From: Chryseobacterium angstadtii
Lineage (GTDB): Bacteria; Bacteroidota; Bacteroidia; Flavobacteriales; Weeksellaceae
Assembly: GCF_001045465.1 (NCBI RefSeq)
Contig: NZ_LFND01000003.1
Span: 248,001 to 312,000, forward strand
DNA length: 64,000 nucleotides
Reading direction: 5' to 3'
The notes below the pieces were generated by a model. It ran no database searches. It saw only the letters and a list, made by a program, of their open reading frames with translations, and had not been told where the DNA came from. This document shows, piece by piece, positions 15,345 to 26,300 of the stretch; the first letter of the stretch is position 1; the number at the start of each line of letters is the position of its first letter. The position numbers and the translations under genes are program-made.

Positions 15345-17023
15345 GTTGATAAAATTTGAATGGTTGATAGCCAGCCGTTCTCTGTAGGGCCTGATTCGAA
15401 TGTCCAGTTCTTACCATAGCTCTCAGTCAGACGGGCTTTGATGTATTTGAATCCATTGCCGCCCGTACGTTCTGTAGTGATCCGGCGATTTTTCGCAAGG
15501 GTTTCAAAAGTATACTGATGGATACCTTTTGTAAAGGAATACCGAATAATGAATTGAATTGTATTTTCAGATAAGGGTTCACTGTGTGTGATTCCGTTTT
15601 CCAGTAAAGTATGAATGGTGGCTGGCGGAATCATTTGCGTTTCGTCTATTCCGGTTTGTTCCCAGAGGTAATTTATTTCCTTTCTGAAACCCATTACGGC
15701 AAGATGTTGCCTGCAAAGCTCAAGCTCTTTGGTAACGGGAATAAGAGTTTGTTCGGAAATTTCATTCATAATATCGAACTCTGCGGCCAATGCCTGAATA
15801 AAGCGGGCTCCATCCTTTGGAGATTCTTCTACCCAATCCATCATAGAAGTCAGGGTATTTCTTAAAAAATGAGGCTGAATATTCTTTTTAAGCAATTCCA
15901 GCTGAAGTCTTGAAGAAAGCAGTACCGCATGCTGATGTTCCGTTTCAATAACACTTGTACGGATAGAATGAAGATAAAGCATGGACAGTACAATGATGGT
16001 AAAACTGATAAAAAGACCATAATCATAAAATACCAGATTATTGACCAGGGCACTGGTTAAAAGAGCAAGCATTACGATATAGCCTCCTTTTTCTTTTTGA
16101 ATAATTCCGTTCAGAACAATGATCAATGCAGCGATAAGCATAGCCAGACTATAGAGCTTGGCGGTTAGATCATAATGTCCGTAATTGAACAGGTAAAGTA
16201 GTAAAAGAGAGACCAGCAAAGCAGCCATGAGCCATTTTCCTCTCTTGAATTTAAACTGAATGATAAAATATTGGGGAACCAATAATGCAATGGCAAAAGT
16301 CAGCCACCCAATGATCTCGAGGCGGATAAAAAAATCAGAGTAGGGAATAAATACATGAAATTTAAGATATTCCATGATCAGTAAAGCAAAAAACAGAAAA
16401 CATATCGTACCGAATATAAGGATATCCGGCTGTCTGTTTTTGCTGTTCAGATAAAGAAAAAAGTAATATACGGCTGCAATTAGAAAGGCGCCTGCCATCA
16501 GATTCATATAAGACATCGTAATCAGTGGTTCTGTCAGGAATGTCTCATAGCTGTCTATGGTAAATCTGTTGTTTCGCTGAATATCCGGATGTAAAGATTG
16601 TGAACCCCGTAAAGCAACCGTGTGAATGCCGGGTGAGATAAGATGATCCGGAATCAGGTAGCAGGTGCTTTCGGTACCCGGAACTTCAGGTTGTCCGTTT
16701 TTCGGAAGTTGTCCGTTTCTGCCAATGAATACACCGTCCCAGTATACATCAAAAGACCCGAAAGAGTCAATACGGAGTCCCAGAGGCATCTGCTTGTGAT
16801 CTGCAGAGCGAAGATCCAAATGAGTCCGGGACCAGAATATCTTGTCCGAAGTATTACCCCGTGTTTCTGACCAGCCTGTCTCATCATAATTTTTTGCAGC
16901 CCATGCCAAATCATCGCCAACCTTATAAACTGTGATGGGATCATCATTACGAATAATGGGGGCTGTTAATATTTGAATAAAGGTTAATAAAAAAATCAAA
17001 TTATGCATTATGTAAATATACAA
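15341..17023 (-). CDS. LytS-type sensor histidine kinase with periplasmic jelly-roll-like domain and 7TM region
   Basis: A 560-residue membrane sensor. After a signal-like N-terminus, residues about 20-165 form an extracytoplasmic beta-rich domain (DVYWDGVFIGRNGQLP, HTVALRGSQ) like 7TMR-DISMED2 or galactose-binding domains. Six or seven membrane helices span about 170-350. The kinase part begins with IQPHFLRNTLTSMMDW, the His-kinase motif of the LytS/YehU class, where Arg stands in place of the usual Phe (HFLFNTL). The ATP site is reduced to IHTLLENGITHS and GGNGFKYIKARL. The ligand is unknown. It pairs with the downstream LytTR regulator through a 4-bp overlap. Confidence 0.88.
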   Translation of the reverse strand: MYIYIMHNLIFLLTFIQILTAPIIRNDDPITVYKVGDDLAWAAKNYDETGWSETRGNTSDKIFWSRTHLDLRSADHKQMPLGLRIDSFGSFDVYWDGVFIGRNGQLPKNGQPEVPGTESTCYLIPDHLISPGIHTVALRGSQSLHPDIQRNNRFTIDSYETFLTEPLITMSYMNLMAGAFLIAAVYYFFLYLNSKNRQPDILIFGTICFLFFALLIMEYLKFHVFIPYSDFFIRLEIIGWLTFAIALLVPQYFIIQFKFKRGKWLMAALLVSLLLLYLFNYGHYDLTAKLYSLAMLIAALIIVLNGIIQKEKGGYIVMLALLTSALVNNLVFYDYGLFISFTIIVLSMLYLHSIRTSVIETEHQHAVLLSSRLQLELLKKNIQPHFLRNTLTSMMDWVEESPKDGARFIQALAAEFDIMNEISEQTLIPVTKELELCRQHLAVMGFRKEINYLWEQTGIDETQMIPPATIHTLLENGITHSEPLSENTIQFIIRYSFTKGIHQYTFETLAKNRRITTERTGGNGFKYIKARLTESYGKNWTFESGPTENGWLSTIQILST

Positions 17024-17060
17024 GCTAATTTGATAAATCTGATGTCGTTGGAAAGCCTTT

Positions 17061-17095
17061 AGAGCCGTTCAGATGTTTCCTGTGTGAATGGCTCT
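17061..17095. promoter_or_regulatory. Inverted repeat in the divergent sensor-kinase/TonB-receptor promoter region
   Basis: AGAGCCGTTCA (17061-17071) and TGAATGGCTCT (17085-17095) form an 11-bp inverted repeat with one mismatch and a 13-nt spacer. It lies in the 94-bp gap between divergent genes, ends 23 bp before the receptor start codon and lacks a T-run, so an operator or leader hairpin is more likely than a terminator. Confidence 0.4.
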
Positions 17096-17117
17096 TTACA
17101 CGATTTAAATTTACGAC

Positions 17118-19493
17118 ATGAAACAAATAATAATCCTCCTTTTGACTACCCTCACCGCAGGGTATTCTTTTGCACAGAAAGGGCAAATCATCGGTACTGT
17201 TCAGGAAAAATCAACCCAGGCTTTACCCAATGTAACTGTAATATTAAATAAGCCGGATAGTGAATCGGTTGCGGCCGGAATTTCGGATAGCAAGGGAACA
17301 TTCCGTCTGGAAAATATTCCTGCCGGAAATTACACCATCATGTACAGTTTAATTGGGTTTCAAAGTATCAGTAAGCCAATAACAATTAAATCTGACGAGA
17401 TTGTTAACGTAGAAAAAATAATATTGGAACCTGAAGGAAAACTATTACAGGAGGTTTCATTAACCGGGCAACGTCAGTCCGTAAGCCTGAAACTGGATAA
17501 AAAAGTCTTTGAAGTCGGTAAAGATGTCCTGTCTCAGTCCGGTGCAGTAACAGATCTCCTTAATATTGTGCCTTCAGTGAGTGTAAGCCCGGCCGGAGCC
17601 ATCAGCCTCCGGGGAAATTCTAATGTTTTGGTACTGATTGATGGTCGCCGTACAGGATTAACTCAAAACAATGCTCTTGAACAGGTACCGGCCGATCAGG
17701 TGGAGCGGGTAGAAGTGATTACCAACCCTTCCTCCCGGTTTGATGCTGCAGGTTCTGCAGGGATCATTAATATTATCCTTAAAAAGAATAAAAAAGCAGG
17801 ATTCAGCGGACAATTACGTCTTGTTGGCGGAATTCCAAACGATACACGCATCAGCCCTAGTTTAAATTACAAATCAAATAAACTGAATCTTTTTGCGACG
17901 TACGGCATTCGGTTGACGGATTATGTAGGTTTGTACACCATGAAACAGTCAACAGGGCTTTCAGGAACACCTGCCTACCTGGATCGAAGACAGGATGAAG
18001 ATCGTCATGATGATGGTAAGTTGCTCTATTTTGGGGCAGATTTTAAGATCAATGATCATAATACTGTCACTGCGGCTTTTATGCGAAATGCCACTAAGGA
18101 TCACGACAAAACCAGTCTGAACTATTTGTATTCCAACAGGAACGGAGTTATTGATAGCAGCCTCAGCCGCCGCGGCGAATCATGGGAAAATCGGAGCTAT
18201 AACCAGCTTGAATTCAATTATACCAAAACCTTTAAGAAAGCAGGGAAAAAATTAACGGTAGATATGCAGTATGATTTCTGGAAAAGCGATAAGAAATGGA
18301 ACCTGTTTACCGAAAGAACTTTTCCGGATCCGGCTGCTTTCCCTATGATCAGGACTGGTTCAGATGGAGGAAGTAAAGATCTTATGATCAAAGCAGATAT
18401 GATACAGCCGCTGGATAGTACTTCAACACTGGAATTCGGTATTAAAATGGAAGACAGAAGGGTGAACAGCGATTTTATTGCGGAGCAGCAGAATCAGACA
18501 CTCTGGGAAGTTATTGATCAGATCGATAATCACCTGCTGTACAAAGAGCTGATTGGGAGCGCATATGTTCAGTTTTCCGGAAAAGCAGGCAGTTTCAGCT
18601 ATCAGGCAGGTCTCCGCGGTGAATCGACAAATATTAACATCGAAGACCGTGAGGGAACCTATTCCGATACAAAAAGATACACCCGTTTGTTTCCTACACT
18701 GAATGTCAGCTATCGTTTTAATGAAGGTCCAACTTTACAAGGCAGTTACAGCAAAAGAATCAACAGGCCCAGGCTGGCAATGATCTATCCGTTTAATGAA
18801 CTGACTGATCTAAGCAGCCGCTATGTGGGTAATCCCGATCTCAACCCGTCTTATGCTCATGTTTTTGAAGTAAGCCTTCTTAAAAACTGGAAGACTCTTA
18901 CCTTTAATCCATCCTTTTATTATCAGCAGAATACAGGTGTAATTGAAGATTATACTTACCGGAATGCTGACGGTTTATTTGTAACCATGCCTGTCAATAT
19001 CAACAGGGAAACGCGTGCTGGTTTTGAACTTTCCATACTGTATAATCCGGTCAAGTGGCTTCAGGTCAATACAGAGCTTAATCTTTTTCATTATGCTGAA
19101 AAAGGAAGTTACCAGAATCAGAACTTCGATTATTCGGGAAACACGCTTACCGCCCGTGTAAGTACACAGTTCAAACTGCAGAAAAAGCTTGCTTTCCAGG
19201 CGCTGTACAATTTAAAAGGTGCCGAAGCTACAGCTCAAACCAGAACAAATGCCGTTCATAGTATTGATTTTGGCTTCAGCAAGACCTTTTTGAAAGATAA
19301 AGCAACAATAACGTTTGATGTAAGCAATCTGTTTGATCTCCGTAAATTCAGCAGTAAAACAGTGGGTTCGGGGTACGAGATCAGCCAAACCGATATTCCT
19401 AATGCAGCACGATACCGCCTGACATTGGTGTACCGACTTAATCTGAAAGACAACCAAGCTATACGCCAGGCAAAAAGTGGTAACAGAGACTAA
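17118..19493 (+). CDS. TonB-dependent outer-membrane receptor
   Basis: A 791-residue outer-membrane transporter. A signal peptide (MKQIIILLLTTLTAGYSFA) is followed by a carboxypeptidase-regulatory-like Ig domain (about 22-105), then a plug domain with the usual VLVLIDGRRTGLTQNNALEQ-type segment (near 175) and VERVEVITNPSSRFDAAG. The remaining 570 residues form the barrel, which lacks the canonical C-terminal Phe and has the features of the outer membrane beta-barrel family (CarboxypepD_reg plus OMP_b-brl_3). It imports a ligand with TonB energy; no SusD partner or biosynthetic gene next to it identifies that ligand. It is divergent from the sensor kinase, which may control it. Confidence 0.88.
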   Translation: MKQIIILLLTTLTAGYSFAQKGQIIGTVQEKSTQALPNVTVILNKPDSESVAAGISDSKGTFRLENIPAGNYTIMYSLIGFQSISKPITIKSDEIVNVEKIILEPEGKLLQEVSLTGQRQSVSLKLDKKVFEVGKDVLSQSGAVTDLLNIVPSVSVSPAGAISLRGNSNVLVLIDGRRTGLTQNNALEQVPADQVERVEVITNPSSRFDAAGSAGIINIILKKNKKAGFSGQLRLVGGIPNDTRISPSLNYKSNKLNLFATYGIRLTDYVGLYTMKQSTGLSGTPAYLDRRQDEDRHDDGKLLYFGADFKINDHNTVTAAFMRNATKDHDKTSLNYLYSNRNGVIDSSLSRRGESWENRSYNQLEFNYTKTFKKAGKKLTVDMQYDFWKSDKKWNLFTERTFPDPAAFPMIRTGSDGGSKDLMIKADMIQPLDSTSTLEFGIKMEDRRVNSDFIAEQQNQTLWEVIDQIDNHLLYKELIGSAYVQFSGKAGSFSYQAGLRGESTNINIEDREGTYSDTKRYTRLFPTLNVSYRFNEGPTLQGSYSKRINRPRLAMIYPFNELTDLSSRYVGNPDLNPSYAHVFEVSLLKNWKTLTFNPSFYYQQNTGVIEDYTYRNADGLFVTMPVNINRETRAGFELSILYNPVKWLQVNTELNLFHYAEKGSYQNQNFDYSGNTLTARVSTQFKLQKKLAFQALYNLKGAEATAQTRTNAVHSIDFGFSKTFLKDKATITFDVSNLFDLRKFSSKTVGSGYEISQTDIPNAARYRLTLVYRLNLKDNQAIRQAKSGNRD

Positions 19494-19565
19494 GCTCTTC
19501 CCAACCTTAATGATTGAATCAAGCCCTTTTTTGATTTAACTTTCGGATAAATAAACACACTTCTG

Positions 19566-19618
19566 AATCTGCAGAACCTGCGGGATTAAACAATCTCAAG
19601 GGTTTTGCAGATTTTTTT
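19566..19618 (+). terminator. Probable terminator after the TonB-dependent receptor
   Basis: AATCTGCA (19566-19573) pairs with TGCAGATT (19606-19613), the stem continuing imperfectly inward (GAACCT with AGGGTTT), and a run of T follows. Confidence 0.65.
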
Positions 19619-20033
19619 ATGATGAATAGGAAAAGGAGTGTAGTGAATTCTATAATTCAAGCTTCACAAAACTTTGAATGCGGTCATTTCTTTAAAACAG
19701 GAGGAATTGAAGGTGATCTGCCCAAAATATTCTGGAATCCAAAAAATGTGCGGTTTTTAAAGTAAATAAAATAAAGGCATACTATTTGTTACTCAAGCAA
19801 AGTCATTTTTTAAATAATATAATTCACTGAATTCCAGTATAAATTGCTTTTTATTTTAATTTTTCGATAGTCTTTTGAGATTTCTTCAATTTGGATTTTG
19901 ATGATGAAAATCATGCAAAACACAATTTTTTCCAAAAATACATCTTATCGTTAATATTTAGTTTTTACAGATTTAATGCAGGTTTGTAGATGTGTTATCT
20001 TTTTGTAATATTAGAAAAATAATTCTCTTATTT

Positions 20034-20065
20034 TTGAAATATTATGTTTTTTATTTATATATTTG
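20034..20065 (+). promoter_or_regulatory. Promoter for the PKS/secondary-lipid operon
   Basis: TTG at 20034-20036, a 21-nt spacer and TATATTTG at 20058-20065 fit the flavobacterial consensus exactly. Expected transcription start is near 20072. Confidence 0.6.
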
Positions 20066-20168
20066 CTTTGCATTATTTAATTATAAACGCTTATAATTGA
20101 ATTCTATAGACTGTACCGTCTTATTTCTTAAAATTAGAAATATAATTCTTGTATTTTAATATTATTTG

Positions 20169-20207
20169 AATTCATAATAATTTATTGTTAAAAAATTATT
20201 ATGAATT
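20169..20207 (+). promoter_or_regulatory. 15-bp perfect inverted repeat in the PKS operon leader
   Basis: AATTCATAATAATTT (20169-20183) is an exact inverse of AAATTATTATGAATT (20193-20207), with a 9-nt spacer. All but two pairs are A-T. There is no following T-run, so it is not a standard terminator. It could be an operator for a dimeric regulator or a leader RNA hairpin. Confidence 0.5.
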
Positions 20208-20335
20208 TTCATTTATGATTAAAAATATAACATAAATTCATTATTTTTATTCCCTCATAACAAACAACCTTAGTGTTGAAACATTTGATGTTTTGTTATG
20301 AAGTTTCTAATTATTATCTCAATACCATAAATGAA

Positions 20336-23300
20336 ATGAAAAACTTAACCATTATTGGATTAACGCCTTTTGAAAAGCCGGATGCCAACCTTGTGCATCA
20401 ACTGCATAAGTCCGGTGCGTTCCCTGTTCTAAGTTTAGGACGTGATGTAAATGCCGCTCAGGAAACGGTGAATCAACTTGATCAGATAGATATTCCCTCT
20501 TATGGTATTTGTCTTTCCGATGAAAAACCCGAATCACTCCAGATTTCCGAAAAAGTAAAACTGGCCATTCTTCCTTTTGGGGTTTCGCTGAGCATGGCTG
20601 TTCATGTAGATACCATCTATCAGGTAAGCAGTTTAGAGCAGGCTGTTCAGGCAGAGCAGTCAGGTGCGGCCGGTATTATTATAAAAGGAAATGAAGCGGC
20701 TGGTTTAGTAGGCTATGAATCAACATTTGTACTGTTTCAGCGTATTATCAAAGAAATTCAGACCATACCTGTATGGGTACAGGGAGGCGTAGGACTTCAT
20801 ACCGCGGCAGCTGTGAAAGCATTAGGAGCAGCAGGTGTTGTTCTGGACAGCCAACTTGCTCTGTTCCCGGAAAGCTCCGTTCCTCAGGAAATAAAAGACC
20901 TGTGTTCAAAATTGAATGGAACAGAAACTAAAATTATTGCCGGCCATCGTGTATTAGTGAGACCTAACTCACCTGCATTGCCTGAAAATATAACCGCTGA
21001 AGAATTAACAGAATACTTTAAAGATTTTGATCTCCAAAAAAGTTATGTTCCAATGGGACAGGATATTTCGTTGGCAGTAGATTTATATGAAGATTTCAGG
21101 AATCTGAAGAAAATGGTTTTTGGATTCAGAGAAGCTATGTACGGTCACCTGAAGCAGGCAAAAGCCCTTAAAGTGATCAGTGAAGATAACGCTATGGCTA
21201 AACATCTTGGTTTGCGCTATCCTATCGCACAGGGACCGATGACCCGTGTCAGTGATGTTCCTCAGTTCGCGAATGCTGTAGCAGATGCGGGAGCTTTACC
21301 GTTTGTCGCTTTATCCTTATTGAAAGGGGAACAGGCAAAATCTCTGGTAATGGAAACAAAAAAACTGGCCGGGGAGAAGACCTGGGGAGTAGGTATTCTG
21401 GGTTTTGCTCCTCAGGAATTGAGAGAAGAGCAGGCTTCCTATATATTAGAGGCTAAACCTCCCGTAGTGCTTATTGCCGGAGGAAGACCCGCACAGGCGA
21501 AAGTTTTTGAAAAAGCAGGAATTACTACTTTTCTTCATGTTCCGTCTCCTGCGTTGCTGGATATTTTCTTAAAGGAAGGGGCAACGAACTTTATCTTTGA
21601 AGGCCGCGAATGTGGCGGACATGTAGGCCCGCTTTCCAGCATGGTTCTTTGGGAAAAACAAATAGAACGTATCTTAAAAGAAGAACACCCTGAAAAGATC
21701 AGTGTATTTTTTGCAGGTGGTATCCATAACGCATTTTCAACGGCGTTCGTTTCTATTATGGCGGCTTCTTTAACGGCAAGAGGCGTAAAAGTAGGGGTTT
21801 TAATAGGAACGGCTTATCTCTATACCGAAGAAGCTGTACTTACCGGAGCCATCAAAGAAGAATTCCAGGTGCAGGCTATGCAGGCAAAAGATACGGTATT
21901 GTTGGAAACAGCTCCGGGACACGAAACCCGTTGCTTAAATACAGCATTTGCCCAGCATTTTACTGCCGAAAAGAATAAACTTCTTGCAGCCGGAATTGAT
22001 AAAAAACAAATCTGGGAACAGCTTGAAAACCTAAACGTAGGCCGTTTGAGAATTGCAGCTAAAGGCGTAGACCGAAGAGGAAATCAACTGGTTGATATCC
22101 CTAAAAACGAACAGCTGGATCTGGGAATGTACATGATAGGGCAGGTGGCTACCATGCAAAACCGCGTTATTTCATTAGCAGCTCTTCATCAGAATGTAAG
22201 CACTGACAATTATTCATATATAGAACAGGCGGCACTGCCTGAAGAACCGGTATCAACAGAAAAGCCTCTTGATATTGCCATTGTAGGAATGGAATGTATT
22301 TTCCCGGGAGCCAAAAACCTGGACGAATACTGGCGAAATATTGTTTTAGGAAGAGACAGCGTTACGGAAGTTCCGGACGAAAGATGGAATAAAGAACTGT
22401 ATTACCATCCCGATTCGGACGGGCCGGATGTATCCCACTCCAAATGGGGCGGATTTATCCCTAAAATTGATTTCGATCCCCTTGCATTCGGGATTCCGCC
22501 GCAGTCATTGGCTGCCATAGAACCTACACAGCTGTTAACCTTGCTAGTAGCGAAAAGAGCCATGGAGGATGCAGGGTATGGCGAGAAAAACATCAACAGA
22601 GAAAATACTTCTGTTATTATAGGGGCTGAAGGCGGTAATGATCTGGCCAACAGCTATAGTTTCAGAGGATACTATAAACAGGTTTTCGGTGAACTTCATG
22701 AAGAAGTGAAAGAAGCATTTCCACATACCACAGAGGATTCCTTCCCGGGTATTTTAGCGAATGTCATCGCAGGACGTATTACCAACCGTCTGGATCTTGG
22801 AGGAAGAAATTTCACCGTAGATGCAGCCTGCGCTTCGTCCTTAGCCGCTATTGATCTTGCCTGTCAGGAATTGGTATTGGGTAAATCGGATATGGTTCTG
22901 GCAGGAGGAGCAGATTTACACAACGGCATTAATGATTATCTGATGTTCTCAAGTACCCATGCACTTTCCAGAAAAGGAAGATGCGCTACATTCGACAGTG
23001 AAGCAGATGGAATTGCTCTGGGAGAAGGGATTGCTATCCTTGTTTTAAAACGATATGAAGATGCAGTCAAAGACGGTGACCGTATTTATTCGGTAATCAA
23101 AGGGGTTGGAGGTTCCAGCGATGGAAAAGCCCTGGGACTTACTGCGCCTAGAAAAATAGGTCAGGTAAGAGCTTTGGAACGTGCTTATACTCAGGCAGGA
23201 ATCAGCCCGGCAGCAGTCGGATTGATAGAAGCTCACGGGACAGGAACAGTAGTTGGAGATAAAACGGAGCTTAGTGCCCTGACCAATCTGTTCAGCCGTT

Positions 23301-26300
23301 CAGGTGCTACGCCGGGCCAGACTCATTTAGGTTCTGTAAAAACGCAGATCGGACATACCAAATGTGCGGCAGGTCTTGCCGGACTTATCAAAGCTTCCCT
23401 CGCAGTATATCACGGGGTGAAACCACCGACACTTCACCTTCAGCAGCCGAATGCTTATTATAATGCACAAACCAGCCCTTTTGCTTTCTATGCGGAAAGT
23501 GGATTGTGGGGCGAGAAGAACAGATATGCAGGCATCAGTGCCTTTGGATTTGGTGGAACCAACTTCCATACGGTTATTGCGAACCATCCTAAGGAAGACG
23601 ATTCTGCGGTACTGCAGTCGTGGCCGTCGGAATTATTTGTATTCCGCGGAAATACCTATGAGGAAGCTAAAAACCAGCTGATTCAGATTAAATCTTTATT
23701 AGAAGTCAACGGAGATATTCCGTTAAAAGATATGGCTTACAGTTTAGCCGTAGGATCAGAAAAACCTATTCAGCTAAGTATTGTTGCTGATACTTCAGAA
23801 CATTTGATGATGAACATCGAACTGGCTTTATCAGGCATTGAAAGCAAAGATACCTTCACCGTAAATAAAAAGGAAGGAAAAGTAGCTTTCCTGTTCCCGG
23901 GACAGGGCAGCCAGAGAATCAATATGGCGAGAGATCTGTTTGTGGCCTTTCCTGATCTGCGTAATCTGATAAAAGATCATCCGGAGCTGGAAAAAGTGGT
24001 TTTCCCATCCGTTACTTTCGATGAAGCCTCCTTAAAAAAGCAAAAAGAAACCATTAAAGATACCCGTTTGGCACAGCCTATTTTGGGAATTGTTGATCTT
24101 GCATTAGCTCAATTACTGAGATCATTGGGAATTGTTCCCGATATGTTGGCCGGACACAGCTACGGGGAATTACCTGCATTGTGTTTCGCAGGCGTATTCG
24201 GGGAAGAAAAACTAGTAGAATTAAGTACCCGAAGAGCTCATGCTATTTTAGATTCTGTTGAAGGCGGAGATCCGGGTTCAATGGTCGCTGTAAGTACAAC
24301 AAGAGAACTTCTTCAGCCGGTATTGGATAAGGTGGAAGGATGTTACCCTGTTAATTACAACGCTCCAACCCAATGTGTGGTAGCGGGAAGTACTGAAGCC
24401 ATCGACAGATTAATGGAAATCCTTAAACAGGAACGTATTTCCGCTAAGAAACTGGAAGTGGCATGTGCCTTCCATAGCCCATTATTAGCTAAGTCTAAAG
24501 AATTATATGATGTTGTATTAAAAGATATTCCTTTCGGGAAAATGCAGATTCCGGTATGGTCCAATACCACGGCAGCTATTTATCCGTCAGAAACATCAGA
24601 AATAAAAGAAAGACTAACCGATCACCTGGTTCAGCCCGTACGTTTTGTAGAGGAGCTTCAGGCCATGTACAACGACGGTGCAAGGATCTTTATTGAGGTC
24701 GGCCCGGGGAAAGTTCTTACCGGACTCACTAAATCATGTCTGGAAAAAGATCAACTGAGTTTATACGTAGAAGACAGCAACCGAAATAAGCTAAGCCACC
24801 TTCTCACCATGCTGGCCCAATACCTCGGAACAGGTCGTTCCTTCACTATTGAAAAGCTTTTTGAAGGCCGCAATGCAAAATTAGTTGACTTCAGCCAGCC
24901 TGAACTCTATAAGAAAAGTCCTGCCATCTGGCGCGTGAACGGGCAGACTGCACATCCAACCACGGGAACTCTGCCGGCTAATGGCGCGTTACCTATATTA
25001 AATCCAATTCCAATGAACAATTTTACCAATAACCATCAAGCTCCTGCAACAGAACATCAGCCTGCTGAACGTATGCTGCAGGAATATTTAAATACCATGA
25101 AACAGCTGATTCAGGCACAGCGTGATGTGATGCTTTCCTTCCTGGGACAGAATCCGCAGATCAGCCCTTCACCTGTTTATACCCCATCAGTACCCGCACC
25201 TGCGAATGATCGCGTGGTAACCATCCCTGTGCAGGCGGCAGTTCAGCAGAAAACAGCAGTGATTCCAGTGAAAGAAGCTCCTGTAAAAGATATCAAAACT
25301 TTATTGCTGCAGGTTGTAAGTGATAAAACAGGGTATCCGCATGAAATGTTGGGAATGGAAATGGATCTGGAAGCAGACCTGAGCATCGACTCCATCAAAA
25401 GAGTAGAGATCATAGGAACACTTCGCAGTGAACTGGGAACACTTGCAGGTGATCATGCTAATGAAGATACTGTTATGGAACAATTGGCAGGAATTAAAAC
25501 CTTAAACGGTTTGGTGTCCTGGCTGACAGAATATACAGGAACAAAAACAACTTCCGAGAAAACCGGAACTACAGAAACAACAGTTTCAAAACCTCAAAAC
25601 CAAACTGTATTTTCTCTTCAGGAGCTTCAGACAGCCATTCTGGATATCGTGAGTGAAAAAACCGGATATCCAAAAGAAATGCTGGGACTGGATTTGGATC
25701 TGGAAGCTGACCTGAGTATTGATTCCATTAAAAGAATGGAAATCATAGGAGATCTTAAAACCAAGATAGGCTTCGGACAGGATCTGGAGCAGGCCGATGA
25801 TCTTATGGAAAAGCTGGCAGCCATTAAAACACTGAACGGATTGGCATCCTGGATCAATGAGATGAGTGGAAACACTACTTCAGAACCTGTACAAAACCTG
25901 TTGTCCAGACTTCGTTTTGATCTGACGCCTACCGATGCTTCTCCCGTACAGAATACTGAAATATTACAGGGAAAAAGGTTTGCCATTACTCAGGATGACA
26001 ACAAAGCAACATCAGCCATCAAAAGTGAACTTGAAAAGCATGGAGCCATCGCAGAATTAATAGATATAAACAGAGATCTTGCTGATTTTGACGGATTAAT
26101 TATCCTTGATCTGTTCTCTTCTTCTGTAAAACACAACATTATAGATCATGTGGATCTGATTAAAAAAATGGATCTTGATAAAGCACAGTGGATCTATCTG
26201 ATTTCGGATATTCCTGCACATGTTCAGGAACTGACAGATACCACTCTTTTACGCCATTACAAAGGACATCCGGGACTTTTCAAAAGCCTCGCTCGTGAAT

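Larger units (their letters stand above)
19619..20335 (+). other. AT-rich leader region of the PKS operon
   Basis: About 700 bp without a gene. The first 350 bp show nothing I can name. After that the DNA becomes extremely AT-rich and holds a good promoter (20034-20065) and a perfect 15-bp hairpin (20169-20207). The transcript leader would be about 265 nt, long for this group, leaving room for post-transcriptional control. Confidence 0.5.

Noticed and set aside
20273..20335. GTG start 21 codons upstream for the first PKS subunit
   Set aside because: The extra residues have no conserved content, and the ATG at 20336 begins right at the first barrel strand.
24355..25986. Minus-strand open frames within the PKS genes
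   Set aside because: They are antisense shadows of strongly constrained KS/AT/ACP coding sequence and show no motifs.
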